Assembly (NCBI GenBank): GCA_963676415.1
Contig: OY781097.1
Coordinates: 1,426,001 to 1,490,000 of the forward strand
DNA length: 64,000 nt
Reading direction: 5' to 3'
Origin: G963662905 sp963676415
GTDB lineage: Bacteria > Bacteroidota > Bacteroidia > Bacteroidales > WRLA01
Positions 16,107-25,389 of the stretch are shown here, piece after piece (position 1 is the first letter of the stretch; each line of letters begins with the position of its first letter). The position numbers and the translations under genes were made by a program. The notes below the pieces were generated by a model. It was not told where the DNA came from, searched no databases, and was given only the letters and a program-made list of their open reading frames with translations.

Positions 16107-17210
16107 TTAACAATAATTAACTGCATTGGTTTTCACCTTCGAAATAAGGAGTGCAAAATTACTAAATTTTTCATTAAGTAGCTCATATAAAAGTTGTTTT
16201 GCAAATTGTTCGCTTTCGTAGTGCCCGAAATCACCCATAAGAAATTTTCCCTCGGGCAGGAAAAAATCGTGGTATTTCAGGTCCCCTGTTAAAAAGGCAT
16301 CTACACCGGAGCTCATGGCATCGCGGATTAAAAAACTGCCAGATCCGCCACACAAAGCCACCTTTTTGATCATTTTTCCCGTAAGAGGCGAATGGCGCAA
16401 TACCGGCAAATCCAGTGTTTTTTTCACAAGTTGCAAAAAGGCATCCTCCTGCATCTCCTCTTCAAATACAGCAATCATTCCCGAACCAGCCATCTCCCAG
16501 CTGTTTTCTATCGGATAAATATCGTAAGCAACCTCTTCATAAGGATGAGCCTTTATCAGTCTATTGATGATCCGTGCTTCAAGAAAATCAGGAAATACCG
16601 TTTCGATGCGGCATTCTTTTTCGTGGTGTATTTTCCCTTTATCGCCAACAAAAGGCTTGGTGTTTTCGCCTGCGCGAAACGTACCGATACCTTCTGTGTT
16701 AAAACTACAGGCATCATAGTTCCCGATCTGCCCGGCTCCAGCTTCAAACAGGCTTTCGCGCAGCTTATCGGCATATGCCAAGGGGCAGAATGTGACCAGC
16801 TTTTTTAAACGGCCATTGAGTGGACGAAGTATTTTCACGGGTTTAGCGCCCAGCTTCAGCGCCAGGATATGGTTTACCCCTTTAAACGTATTGTCCAGGT
16901 TTGTATGGGCCGCATAAAGCGCAATATCATGCTTTAAGGCCTTGATAAGGATTCGCTCTGTTTCGCTTCCACCCGTAAATCGCTTTAAGGCTCGAAATAC
17001 AGGCGGATGGTGCGCAACGATCAGGTTGCATTTCTTATCAATAGCCTCGTTTACAATATCTTCAGTGATATCAAGAGAAATAAGCACTGCCTTCACAATC
17101 ATTTTAGGGTTTCCGGCAATCAGTCCGGCATTATCATAATCTTCCTGCAATGCCGTTGGAGCAAAAGCGTCAATGGCCTTACACACATCATTTATTGTAA
17201 CTTCTTTCAT
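16107..17210 (-). CDS. Nif3-like dinuclear metal-centre protein (YqfO type)
   Basis: A 367-residue protein. The N-terminal NIF3 half has metal-ligand segments LIVAHHPPVF and LYAAHTNLDN. A middle insertion of about 110 residues (the PII-like YqfO domain, with AHPYEEVAYDIYPIEN) follows. The C-terminal half has FLTGDLKYHDFF and GDFGHYESEQF. The length agrees with the three-domain YqfO form. The family has been linked to GTP cyclohydrolase I-like activity and to metal homeostasis, without a settled role. It is first in the operon with the zinc-ribbon gene and divergent from lpxK. Confidence 0.92.
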   Translation of the reverse strand: MKEVTINDVCKAIDAFAPTALQEDYDNAGLIAGNPKMIVKAVLISLDITEDIVNEAIDKKCNLIVAHHPPVFRALKRFTGGSETERILIKALKHDIALYAAHTNLDNTFKGVNHILALKLGAKPVKILRPLNGRLKKLVTFCPLAYADKLRESLFEAGAGQIGNYDACSFNTEGIGTFRAGENTKPFVGDKGKIHHEKECRIETVFPDFLEARIINRLIKAHPYEEVAYDIYPIENSWEMAGSGMIAVFEEEMQEDAFLQLVKKTLDLPVLRHSPLTGKMIKKVALCGGSGSFLIRDAMSSGVDAFLTGDLKYHDFFLPEGKFLMGDFGHYESEQFAKQLLYELLNEKFSNFALLISKVKTNAVNYC

Positions 17211-17226
17211 TTCAAAAAACTTTCTT

Positions 17227-17255
17227 CAAACTTATAGTTTAATAAAATTGCCAAA
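17227..17255 (-). promoter_or_regulatory. Promoter of the Nif3-zinc ribbon operon
   Basis: A TTTGG -33 element (17251-17255) and TAAGTTTG -7 box (17227-17234) lie on the minus strand with a 16-bp spacer, 16 bp before the Nif3 ATG. The spacer is slightly short for the consensus. Confidence 0.45.
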
Positions 17256-17282
17256 TTAACAAGAATTCTTAACTTTATCGCG

Positions 17283-18356
17283 ATGAATCCCGAGAAACTG
17301 CTTTTAGCTCCGTTGTCCCTTATATACGGATCTGTAGCGCACATCCGAAACAAGCTTTACGATTGGAATGTTTTCCGAAGCACTTCCTTTCCACAGGCTG
17401 TAGTGTGCATTGGTAACTTATCGATGGGCGGCACGGGAAAAACACCCCATGTAGAATACCTGATAAGGCTCCTCGACAAACATAATACGAAATGCTGCAC
17501 ATTAAGCCGCGGATACGGTCGAAAAACCAGAGGATTTATTGAAGCAAACAAAGATACCGGCTATTTGGAAATAGGTGATGAACCATCTCAGTATCAGGCA
17601 AAATTTCCTGACATCCCGGTTTATGTCTGTGAAAAACGCGTTTTGGGCATAAAAAAAATAAGGGAAAACAATAAAAACAAGAAGCGCACAATACTGCTTG
17701 ATGATGCATTTCAGCACCGAAGCGTGAAGGCCGGGCTAAACATCATGTTAACCGACTATCATCGCATTTACACCCGCAACTATGTTTTTCCTATGGGAAA
17801 CCTCAGGGAATTCCGTTTTGGTGTCGAGAGGGCAGATATAATAATCATCACGAAGACCGGACCGGTACTTTCTCCCATTACTCGAAAGATGATTTTGGAC
17901 GAAATTGAGCCCAAACCACATCAAAAGGTTTATTTCAGTTTCATCAAATACAATAATTTGACCCCTTTGCCGGGCATCAGCAAGCAGGAGCACAAAAAAT
18001 CCATTAATACCATTTTGCTCCTTGCCGGAATCGCCAATCCCTACCCATTGGAATACCATCTCAGAAAGGATTGCTATGAGCTCCAAACGATCAAATTCCC
18101 CGATCATTATCAATTCAAGGTTCAGGATATCAAGATGCTTTTGGAGCGTTTCGATAATGTGTTCTCACAAAACAAAATCATCGTAACTACCGAAAAAGAC
18201 GCGATGCGCCTGCAGCAACCCGAGATTTTAAAACTCCTCGAAGGCTATCCTGTTTTTTATGTCCCGATCCGCATCAAATTCCATGATGAAGATGGCAACA
18301 TGTTTGATCAGCAGGTTATGGATTACATACGTTCAGAAAACAACAAACCTTCCTGA
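17283..18356 (+). CDS. lpxK: Tetraacyldisaccharide 4'-kinase
   Basis: A 357-residue enzyme of the lipid A pathway that phosphorylates the 4' position of the lipid A disaccharide at the inner membrane. The P-loop-like motif NLSMGGTGKTPHVEYL is at about residues 44-59. It is followed by TLSRGYGRKTRGF, the Walker B-like ILLDDAFQHRSVKAGLNIMLTDY, and VFPMGNLREF. The length is normal for Bacteroidota LpxK. The gene stands alone, divergent from the Nif3 operon and convergent with the foldase gene across a bidirectional terminator. Its presence, with the lptC and lpxL-like genes here, shows a lipid A-containing outer membrane. Confidence 0.95.
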   Translation: MNPEKLLLAPLSLIYGSVAHIRNKLYDWNVFRSTSFPQAVVCIGNLSMGGTGKTPHVEYLIRLLDKHNTKCCTLSRGYGRKTRGFIEANKDTGYLEIGDEPSQYQAKFPDIPVYVCEKRVLGIKKIRENNKNKKRTILLDDAFQHRSVKAGLNIMLTDYHRIYTRNYVFPMGNLREFRFGVERADIIIITKTGPVLSPITRKMILDEIEPKPHQKVYFSFIKYNNLTPLPGISKQEHKKSINTILLLAGIANPYPLEYHLRKDCYELQTIKFPDHYQFKVQDIKMLLERFDNVFSQNKIIVTTEKDAMRLQQPEILKLLEGYPVFYVPIRIKFHDEDGNMFDQQVMDYIRSENNKPS

Positions 18357-18399
18357 GAGATAAACTCTCTTTATCCTCGTGCAATCTGTTTCACCCGTA

Positions 18400-18441
18400 A
18401 AAACACAAAAAACCCCACACAAATTGTGCAGGGTTCTTTTA
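18400..18441. terminator. Bidirectional terminator between lpxK and the foldase gene
   Basis: AACCCCACAC (18411-18420) pairs with GTGCAGGGTT (18426-18435) with two mismatches. A runs precede it and T runs follow it, so it can serve both convergent genes. Confidence 0.7.
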
Positions 18442-18459
18442 TGATTTTTTGTGCTTTAT

Positions 18460-20577
18460 TTAATAATAATCTACGCGCTTATCTTCAATATCGGCACTTT
18501 CTTCGAGGGCACGGAAGATATAATTATTGGCACGGGCACGAAGGCTGTTCACCATTTGTTTTTGCTCTGATCCGAAATTATCTTTAAGGACAGGCTCAAC
18601 AAATTTATCCACCACAACAACGAAAGCGGCATTATTTCCTTCTATTGGGCCAACAAGCTGACCTTTTGGCGATCCGAGCACTTCACCAATTACTTCCATT
18701 TCGCGGCCAATTTTAGGCAGGTTAAAAGAAGTGAATTTGATGTTTTTCACGGAATCGATTTCCTGATCAAACTTTTGGGCATATTCTTCAAGGCTTTTCG
18801 CATTGCTTTGCTTCATCTTCTCAATGATCTGATCCGCTTTTTTCTTTTTCAGAACGAGGGGTTCGATTACATCGCGGATTTGGCTCAGGGGTGCTATACC
18901 ATCTTCACGGCGTTCTTTCAGCGCTGCAACGATGAATTTATCATCATTTTCAAACACCTGTGAAACGTCACCTACACTGGTTTCTTCATTAAAAGCCCAG
19001 CGGATCATCTGGCGTGGTGATTCAACTCCGGGAATACGGTTGTCCATTGGGTTCAGGTATTCACGCTGACGTTTATTCAGTCCTTCTTCGGTAATTGCGG
19101 TATTAAATGCATCAATGGTGCGGTGTTCGCCGGCGAATGAACTGGCATCAGAATAAATCTGCTGAATAGTTTGGTTGCTTGGGATGATTTCGCGATCGAG
19201 CATAGCAACGCGCACTTTTTTCACATCCTCTTTCTTGCCTGTTACCTTAATTACATGGAAGCCAAATGCTGTTTCAACCGTTACTATATCACCAACACGT
19301 GCTTCGAGTACAGCTTCATTAAAAGGGCCAACCATAGAGCCATCAGCGAACCAATCAAGGTCACCGCCATTTTCGGCTGCGCTTGGATCGGTGCTGTACT
19401 GTTTGGCCAGCTCTTCCATTTTCTTTGGATTATTTTCAAGTACATTTTTCAGGCTGTCGGCAAGCTCTTCTGCTTTTTCGCGGGCCATTGCATCAGTAGC
19501 AGCGCGGAAGGCACCCTGATAGCTGATCAGGATATGGCTTGCTTTCATTGAATCCGGGCGCATGGCCACATCCATCAGGCGGGCAACATGATAAATATTA
19601 TTATCGAGATACGGTTGTGCTGTATAACCGGCTTCATTATGGAACATCAGGCTGTCAATCTGAATAGGAAGACTACCTTTTGCTTTCCATGTACTATCGT
19701 AAGGAGCATCGCTGTTGTAGCCAATAAAGCGTGGCACATCGACAAGCTTAATGTCTTTTAATTCGTCATACAGTTCATAAACCGTTTTACGGGTAAATTC
19801 CTTATCATCAGCTGAAGGGCGAATATCGAAAGTAACGTACTCAATATCAACGTTACGCTTTTGCTCATAGCGGTCTTTGTGCTCATTGTAGAAATCCTGA
19901 AAATCGGCATCGGTAAGCTTAATCGTGCTGTCGGCAATGGTTGAATAAGGAACGGCAACCATACGAAAATCCACGGAACGGTTTTTCCGGTCATAATCCA
20001 TTTGAGCAAATGCTGCCGGCATATAATATCCTTTTGTAATCAAGTCGTTAAACTTGGTGTTGAGCGCATCGGCTTTAACAACCTGCAGGATATTTTCCAT
20101 TTGCATCTGAACACGTGCTTCACGCTGATCCAGCGTTTGAAGGAAGTTCAGCAGGAGATCGCGGTTGAATTGTCCGGTATTTGGATCCGTAAAATTCTGA
20201 ACGATGAAGCGGTGGGGGTTTTCACCCTGAATCAAATCATTGAGTTCTTCTTCAGATATCGTCAAGCCCAGCTCTTCATACTGTTTGTCCATGATAATTT
20301 CATTGACAAACATCTGCCAGGTATTTTGCCTGATATCAAAAATTTCGTCTGAAGTCAGGCTTGTTTTGCCCGAGTTCATCTTACTCAGTTCCGAATTTTC
20401 TTCAACTTTTTCTTCAAACTCACGATAGGTGATCTCTTCACCATCAACAACGCCCACAATATAATCTTTTCTTGGGCTTCCTTTTCCAAGGTCTCCAATA
20501 ACAAATGCTGCAATTGCAACACCAACAATAGTTACCACAAGACCTGAATGTTTTCTAATAGAACCAATAATAGCCAT
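18460..20577 (-). CDS. Membrane-anchored periplasmic peptidyl-prolyl isomerase, PpiD/SurA-like
   Basis: A 705-residue foldase. There is a single N-terminal membrane anchor (about 13-30), then a SurA_N-type chaperone domain (EITYREFEEKVEENSELSKM and the following helices). A parvulin (PpiC) domain lies at about 345-455, with MKASHILISY, YSTDPSAAENGGDLDWF, VGPFNEAVLEARVGDI and FGFHVIKVTGKKE. A second, more divergent parvulin-like region follows. It should assist folding of outer-membrane and periplasmic proteins. It has its own -7 box, but it follows the CNNM gene at the end of the coaX-lptC envelope group. Confidence 0.92.
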   Translation of the reverse strand: MAIIGSIRKHSGLVVTIVGVAIAAFVIGDLGKGSPRKDYIVGVVDGEEITYREFEEKVEENSELSKMNSGKTSLTSDEIFDIRQNTWQMFVNEIIMDKQYEELGLTISEEELNDLIQGENPHRFIVQNFTDPNTGQFNRDLLLNFLQTLDQREARVQMQMENILQVVKADALNTKFNDLITKGYYMPAAFAQMDYDRKNRSVDFRMVAVPYSTIADSTIKLTDADFQDFYNEHKDRYEQKRNVDIEYVTFDIRPSADDKEFTRKTVYELYDELKDIKLVDVPRFIGYNSDAPYDSTWKAKGSLPIQIDSLMFHNEAGYTAQPYLDNNIYHVARLMDVAMRPDSMKASHILISYQGAFRAATDAMAREKAEELADSLKNVLENNPKKMEELAKQYSTDPSAAENGGDLDWFADGSMVGPFNEAVLEARVGDIVTVETAFGFHVIKVTGKKEDVKKVRVAMLDREIIPSNQTIQQIYSDASSFAGEHRTIDAFNTAITEEGLNKRQREYLNPMDNRIPGVESPRQMIRWAFNEETSVGDVSQVFENDDKFIVAALKERREDGIAPLSQIRDVIEPLVLKKKKADQIIEKMKQSNAKSLEEYAQKFDQEIDSVKNIKFTSFNLPKIGREMEVIGEVLGSPKGQLVGPIEGNNAAFVVVVDKFVEPVLKDNFGSEQKQMVNSLRARANNYIFRALEESADIEDKRVDYY

Positions 20578-20600
20578 TTCTAACGGTTTTTTTTAAGTTT

Positions 20601-20609
20601 GCAAATGTA
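20601..20609 (-). promoter_or_regulatory. -7 promoter box of the PpiD-like gene
   Basis: TACATTTGC on the minus strand is a perfect TAnnTTTGC match, 23 bp before the ATG. No good -33 box is visible. Confidence 0.55.
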
Positions 20610-20771
20610 CAACAGAAACCTAAACATAAAAAATATTTTTTCAATTGTTTGATTTATATGTAATTAAAGATAAAGCTCTAAATATCAATAATTTAAGGTA
20701 TTCACACAAAAGGCAACGAAAATTTGTTTGACTGAAATTTGTTGAAAAGCTGTGAAAAACACCCGTTTATA

Positions 20772-22043
20772 CTAGTTTTTCGGACTAAGCTTCAGGCGTA
20801 CTTTATCAATTTTAAATTCAGAGGCTTCAGTAATTGTGAAGGTAAAATTGTCGTAGTGGATTACTTCATTTAAAACCGGGATATCTTCATATATATGCAG
20901 TATGAGGCCGGCCAAAGTTTCATAATCATCCGATTCGGGCAATTCGAGGCGGTATTTTTCATTCAGATAATCAATTTCGAGGCGTGCCGACAAAAGATAT
21001 TCCCCATCGCCCAAAACTTTTTCGAGCCTGTCGTCCTGGTCAAATTCGTCGTTAATTTCACCAAAAATCTCTTCTATGATATCTTCCATCGTAAGCATAC
21101 CGGCTGTTCCGCCAAATTCATCCACAACCACGGCGATACTTTTGTGCTCACCAATGAACATCTGCAGTACTTTATTTGCAAGCATTGTTTCGGGAACAAT
21201 AATAACGGGCTTAAGCACATCCTCGAGGTTTTGCGGCCGGCTGAACATATCATAGGAATGAACGTAACCGATAATATTGTCGATGCTTTCGCGATATACC
21301 AGTATTTTTGAATGGCCGGAGCGGATAAATGTTTGCTTAACTGTTTTCAGGCTATCATCAATGGGATGTGCAATGATTTCATTTCTGGGCACCATACATT
21401 CCCTCAAACGCACACTGCGAAAATCAATTACGTTTTGAAACATTTGGATTTCATCCGGTATGTTTTCGGCGTGTTGGTCATCGGGGTTCAGCTCTTTCAC
21501 GAAATGATCGAGATCAACAGGAGAAAAGCGGATTTCTTCACCGCTGAATTTTATGCGGAACCATTTGCGGAGCACAAATTCGGCAAGACCAGTAAAGAAC
21601 CAAATAAGTGGATAAGCCAGCAAATAGAATATATAAACCGGATAAACCAATGAACGCAATACTGAATTAGGATTGATCTGGAACAACATCTTTGGCAGGA
21701 ACTCCGCAAAAAACAAGATGATCAGTGTGCTGATGAGTGTCTTGGAAAAAAGAAGGAAAAATTCCGTATGCAGTCCCTTTGGCAGCCAGTTGAGCAGTGC
21801 TGGTTCCAAAATGCCCGACATTGCCATACCGTAGATTACCAAGGCAATATTATTGCCCAGCAGCATTGTACCGATAAAGCGCGACGGCGTGCGCAGAAAG
21901 CGTGATAAAATGAGTGCCGAATGGCGTCCGCGTCCTTTTTCAAGCTCAATTTTCAGTTTATTGGCACTTACAAATGCAATTTCAAGGCCCGAAAAAAAGG
22001 CGCTAAAAATGAGCATCAATAATATAATGTGTACGCCTTCCAT
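20772..22043 (-). CDS. CNNM/CorC-family transporter-associated protein (hemolysin family)
   Basis: A 423-residue membrane protein with the CNNM domain (about 1-190, starting LIFSAFFSGLEIAFVSANKLKIELEKGRG), a pair of CBS domains (about 200-330, with VPRNEIIAHPIDD and VVDEFGGTAGMLTMEDIIEEIFGEI), and a C-terminal CorC_HlyC domain (residues 345-420). Related proteins (CorB/CorC, MpfA) act in Mg2+ or Na+ transport or efflux; the old 'hemolysin' name is not informative. The start codon overlaps the stop of lptC by one base (TAATG), so translation is coupled to lptC. Confidence 0.92.
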   Translation of the reverse strand: MEGVHIILLMLIFSAFFSGLEIAFVSANKLKIELEKGRGRHSALILSRFLRTPSRFIGTMLLGNNIALVIYGMAMSGILEPALLNWLPKGLHTEFFLLFSKTLISTLIILFFAEFLPKMLFQINPNSVLRSLVYPVYIFYLLAYPLIWFFTGLAEFVLRKWFRIKFSGEEIRFSPVDLDHFVKELNPDDQHAENIPDEIQMFQNVIDFRSVRLRECMVPRNEIIAHPIDDSLKTVKQTFIRSGHSKILVYRESIDNIIGYVHSYDMFSRPQNLEDVLKPVIIVPETMLANKVLQMFIGEHKSIAVVVDEFGGTAGMLTMEDIIEEIFGEINDEFDQDDRLEKVLGDGEYLLSARLEIDYLNEKYRLELPESDDYETLAGLILHIYEDIPVLNEVIHYDNFTFTITEASEFKIDKVRLKLSPKN

Positions 22044-22612
22044 TAGTAGTCGTCTTCTGAATTAACCTTCAATTCGCCACTCACATTTTTTATCGTACGG
22101 TTTTCAAATGCTTCATCCGATTCAAAGCCTTCTCCATAAAGCACTTTGTCGTCGGTAGTAATTTTCACAAAAACATCCGAATATATTTTCTTGGCACGTT
22201 GATCCCAAATCAGATGTTCCGTATTCATCTGTTCGTTCTTTTTAAGGTTGCGCACAACTACATCATTGCGTGCCTCCATAATTTTTTTGTCGGTAAAATT
22301 AACCCCAAAATTTGCCGTCAGGCGCGATTCGGGCTGCAGGCTGTCGTCATAAAAAGTAATATCAAGTCCATCTGGGAATTCGACACGAGGATCTTCGGCA
22401 TCATTGATACTGACAATTTTTGGGCTGATCAAAAGAACTTTGGTATGCCCACTATCAGAATAAACCATTTCAGCATCAATAATATACTCCCCGGGCAGCG
22501 TGTCGGGCAGGCTGAGTTCCTGAATGCTTTTCAAGTCATTTTTACAAGAAAAAAGCATTGCTATGAATATCATCACAACAATGCCTTTGCCGATACTAAT
22601 GTATATTTTCAC
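22043..22612 (-). CDS. lptC: LPS export ABC transporter periplasmic protein LptC
   Basis: A 189-residue lipoprotein-like LptC. The N-terminus (MKIYISIGKGIVVMIFIAMLFSC) ends in a lipobox. The rest is an OstA/LptC-type beta-jellyroll with the typical succession TANFGVNFTDKKIMEARNDVVVRN and LIWDQRAKKIYSDVFVKI. It would carry LPS from the LptBFG extractor to the LptA bridge. The start is GTG at 22612. A lipid-anchored LptC differs from the membrane-anchored E. coli protein and is common in Bacteroidota. It is coupled to the CNNM gene downstream. Confidence 0.87.
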   Translation of the reverse strand: MKIYISIGKGIVVMIFIAMLFSCKNDLKSIQELSLPDTLPGEYIIDAEMVYSDSGHTKVLLISPKIVSINDAEDPRVEFPDGLDITFYDDSLQPESRLTANFGVNFTDKKIMEARNDVVVRNLKKNEQMNTEHLIWDQRAKKIYSDVFVKITTDDKVLYGEGFESDEAFENRTIKNVSGELKVNSEDDY

Positions 22613-22640
22613 TGATTCAGTTCAGAGTAATCAAATGGTT

Positions 22641-24023
22641 TTATTCATCCGAAGCGCGCACTTTTGTCGTTTCGTTGATCCAGCAACCGATTTCATAAGA
22701 ATCTCCGGTTTTCTTTCCGTGGAAGAAAATGGTTTCTGTTTTCGGGAAGTGCTTTTTATAAGTAGCGATCCGTTTGTTGGCCATATCAGCGATAGAAGCA
22801 TCGATATTTTTGGCCTGGGTATATTTATCAACCGCTGCCCAGAAACCGGCGCTTTTTTCGAGATCGTTGCTGCCACATTTAGAAGCGCTAGCTGCATACA
22901 TATCGCCGATCAGGATCAATGGGTTACCATCGGTAGGACGGAGCTTGAGCGCAGCCCTTGCATGTTTTCGTGCTTCGGGATAATTCTTTTGGCTGAAATA
23001 CACCTGAGCCAGAAGATATTCAGCATCTGCTTTCTTTTCGTCATCTTCGAAAAGGTCAACAGATTCGATCAGGTAATCGGCAGCTGTATTATAATCTTCT
23101 TTTTTTAGCAGCATGCGTGCCATAAGGTATGCCGATTGGGGCGTAGGATCAAGTTTATGAAGTTTTTCAGTAGCCGCAAAGAAAAGTTCAGTATCCGTGC
23201 AACCTGTTTTATCAAGCTGCTTGGTAATTTTGCCCAGTAATTCAACATCATCCGGACTTTCATCGAATTTCTTTTGATAAATTCCCACCAGGTCTTCACA
23301 GGTCGCATAGGGTTCAAATGTCAGTTCGATATTGTTTTTAGCTGTTTCGTATTGAGCAAGCTTTTTGGCGTTACCGGCATACTTTTTCAGATTGTAGTCG
23401 ATGATACCGGAAAGCTGATCATAAGTGTCCACAATTTCGGCATTATCAATTTCTCCGGCTTCTGCCATTCGGATTACATTCCTGAAATAATATATCAGTA
23501 CATCTACTTTGGATTTGTTTCCTTCCAGTTCAATGGATTTTTTCAGGGTATTGTAAACGCCTTTCATATCTGAAGGGCGGTATTTATAAAGGTCGCCCCC
23601 TTTGCGTCCGAGGATATACCCTTCTTGTGGTTTGCCGGTTTTATAGTGATTGGGAAAATATTTTATACGATTGTCGTAAGTCAGCATAAGTGTATCGATC
23701 AAACCTTCCTTAACGGCATCGTCTTTAGCTTTTTTAATTTTAAACTCTACCATTTTGTTTCCGTCGGTATAAACAGATTCCATTGCCCTGGGGCAGTTGT
23801 TGAATACCCATTTCCAGGGGCCAAAAGCGTCATTAATGGCTGTATTCTGATAACCACTTCCTTTCCATTGCTTATAGAATTCACGGTAAAGCGATAACTT
23901 CTCAACGCAGGTTGCACTATCTGCACCAAATCTTGATTCATCCTGTGCCAGCAGGGATGCAGGCAACATCATGGCGAACAATAGTAAAACCCCTGCGGCA
24001 GTAATAAAACCTTTTCTTTTCAT
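22641..24023 (-). CDS. Exported TPR protein of the envelope operon, function unknown
   Basis: A 460-residue protein with a Sec signal peptide ending near SLLAQ. TPR-like helical repeats follow, clearest at about 290-410: SAYLMARMLLKKEDYNTAADYL, AEYLLAQVYFSQKNYPEARKH and NPLILIGDMYAAS. Several cysteines (CVEKL, NNCPRAM, CEDLV, GCTDTEL, KCGSND) may form periplasmic disulfides. No enzymatic motif is seen. It lies between the barrel protein gene and lptC, so a role in outer-membrane assembly is plausible but unproven. It has no recognisable promoter of its own in the 76-bp upstream gap. Confidence 0.8.
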   Translation of the reverse strand: MKRKGFITAAGVLLLFAMMLPASLLAQDESRFGADSATCVEKLSLYREFYKQWKGSGYQNTAINDAFGPWKWVFNNCPRAMESVYTDGNKMVEFKIKKAKDDAVKEGLIDTLMLTYDNRIKYFPNHYKTGKPQEGYILGRKGGDLYKYRPSDMKGVYNTLKKSIELEGNKSKVDVLIYYFRNVIRMAEAGEIDNAEIVDTYDQLSGIIDYNLKKYAGNAKKLAQYETAKNNIELTFEPYATCEDLVGIYQKKFDESPDDVELLGKITKQLDKTGCTDTELFFAATEKLHKLDPTPQSAYLMARMLLKKEDYNTAADYLIESVDLFEDDEKKADAEYLLAQVYFSQKNYPEARKHARAALKLRPTDGNPLILIGDMYAASASKCGSNDLEKSAGFWAAVDKYTQAKNIDASIADMANKRIATYKKHFPKTETIFFHGKKTGDSYEIGCWINETTKVRASDE

Positions 24024-24099
24024 AATAAATAAGCTATAATTTGATATTCCTTTTTCTGTGAACGACGAACAAAATTAAAAAATATTTTAACATGCTCTG

Positions 24100-25389
24100 C
24101 TACTTGTATCTGCGCTTAAAGAACCACAGCTCTGAAATAGACATTCCTAATGAAAACTTAACAAAGTTTTCGCGAATGAGATCGTCTTCAGTAGTTCCTC
24201 TTGTACCTACCTGAACGGCTAAATTAACAGTAGTCCTCGAACGAGGCAGAGGTAAACCCATACCAAAACTTAAGGAATACTCATTCAGGTTTGTTTTATG
24301 TAAATTCAGATAATCTTTTTCGTAGCGAAATCCGAAACGGTATTTTATTCTTTGAAAATAAGACGAAACACTGGTGTTGCTTGGCATCCATTCGGCTCCC
24401 AGGGCTATATAATAGCTGTTTTCCAATGAATCGCTACTGCCAAATGCTTCATAATCTTTCCATAATGTCATACCGAAATCTGCGCCCATAGTCCACTTAT
24501 TTGGTTTAGAGAAAGAAAATCCCATGCCAAACTGTGCGGGAAGATCCACTTTACCATCAGCAATCTCAATATCCTGTATTGTATCTACGCCAATTTCCGT
24601 ACCGCCGTCGAAGCCACCGAACAATGTTTCCACAAGTCTGGTTTTATCGCCGCTGATGCTGGTTTTGTTGCCAAAGCTGGCACCGGCAGTGAAATCATAT
24701 CCCCATAATTTATTGTAATACTGTAACCCAAAAAGGTAGTTAAAATCCGAAACTGCGAAATCATCGGTTACCCGCGTGTTTTTTATATAGATGGAGTCGG
24801 GGAAATGCACCATGCGTTCATGTTCAATTGTTCCAAACATATAGTAGATGTTGGCACCCAAAGAGAAATGGTCGCCCAGCTTAAAGCCGTTTCCAAGATA
24901 GAACATATTAATACCACCACCGCCATTAAATGAGTAATAAACATCACCTATTTTTTCCTGATCTTCGACAAGGCTGTAGATATCATAACCGACGCTTGTA
25001 AAAGGCAGTAAACCAATACTTGATTTCCACCAGTGCGTAATCGGGAAGCCCAAAGTAAGGTATTTGACCGAGGCATTTGAAAAATTGCTGCTCATGCCTC
25101 CCGAGCTGAGTGAACCGGTTTGCGCATACAATCCTGCATCAAAGAGGAAGGTAAGCGAATCGATGGTTGTGTATGTGGCCGGGTTTTGGGGTGTAAGATA
25201 TCCATGGCTGCGTACACCCTGAACAATTCCGCCCATAGCTGTATTGCGCACATTTGTAGTTTCCATGACCTCACCAAGACCAAAGCGCGAGTAAGGGGAA
25301 CTTGTTTGATTCTGGGCATTTATATTCTGACCGATAAAAATCAAACAGATCAGGAAAAGGCCGGAGTAAAGAGTTTTTTTATTAAGCAT
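24100..25389 (-). CDS. Outer-membrane beta-barrel protein, FadL-like architecture
   Basis: A 429-residue protein with a signal peptide ending near NINAQ. It then shows SSPYSRFGLGEV and RNTAMGGIVQGVRSHGYLTPQNPATYTTID, which is the N-terminal pattern of Bacteroidota barrels related to FadL/PorV-type transporters. Amphipathic strands follow to the C-terminus. Family members transport hydrophobic compounds or act as secretion accessory proteins. Which of these applies here is not clear. Its start overlaps the 3' end of coaX by 8 bp, implying co-translation. Confidence 0.78.
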   Translation of the reverse strand: MLNKKTLYSGLFLICLIFIGQNINAQNQTSSPYSRFGLGEVMETTNVRNTAMGGIVQGVRSHGYLTPQNPATYTTIDSLTFLFDAGLYAQTGSLSSGGMSSNFSNASVKYLTLGFPITHWWKSSIGLLPFTSVGYDIYSLVEDQEKIGDVYYSFNGGGGINMFYLGNGFKLGDHFSLGANIYYMFGTIEHERMVHFPDSIYIKNTRVTDDFAVSDFNYLFGLQYYNKLWGYDFTAGASFGNKTSISGDKTRLVETLFGGFDGGTEIGVDTIQDIEIADGKVDLPAQFGMGFSFSKPNKWTMGADFGMTLWKDYEAFGSSDSLENSYYIALGAEWMPSNTSVSSYFQRIKYRFGFRYEKDYLNLHKTNLNEYSLSFGMGLPLPRSRTTVNLAVQVGTRGTTEDDLIRENFVKFSLGMSISELWFFKRRYK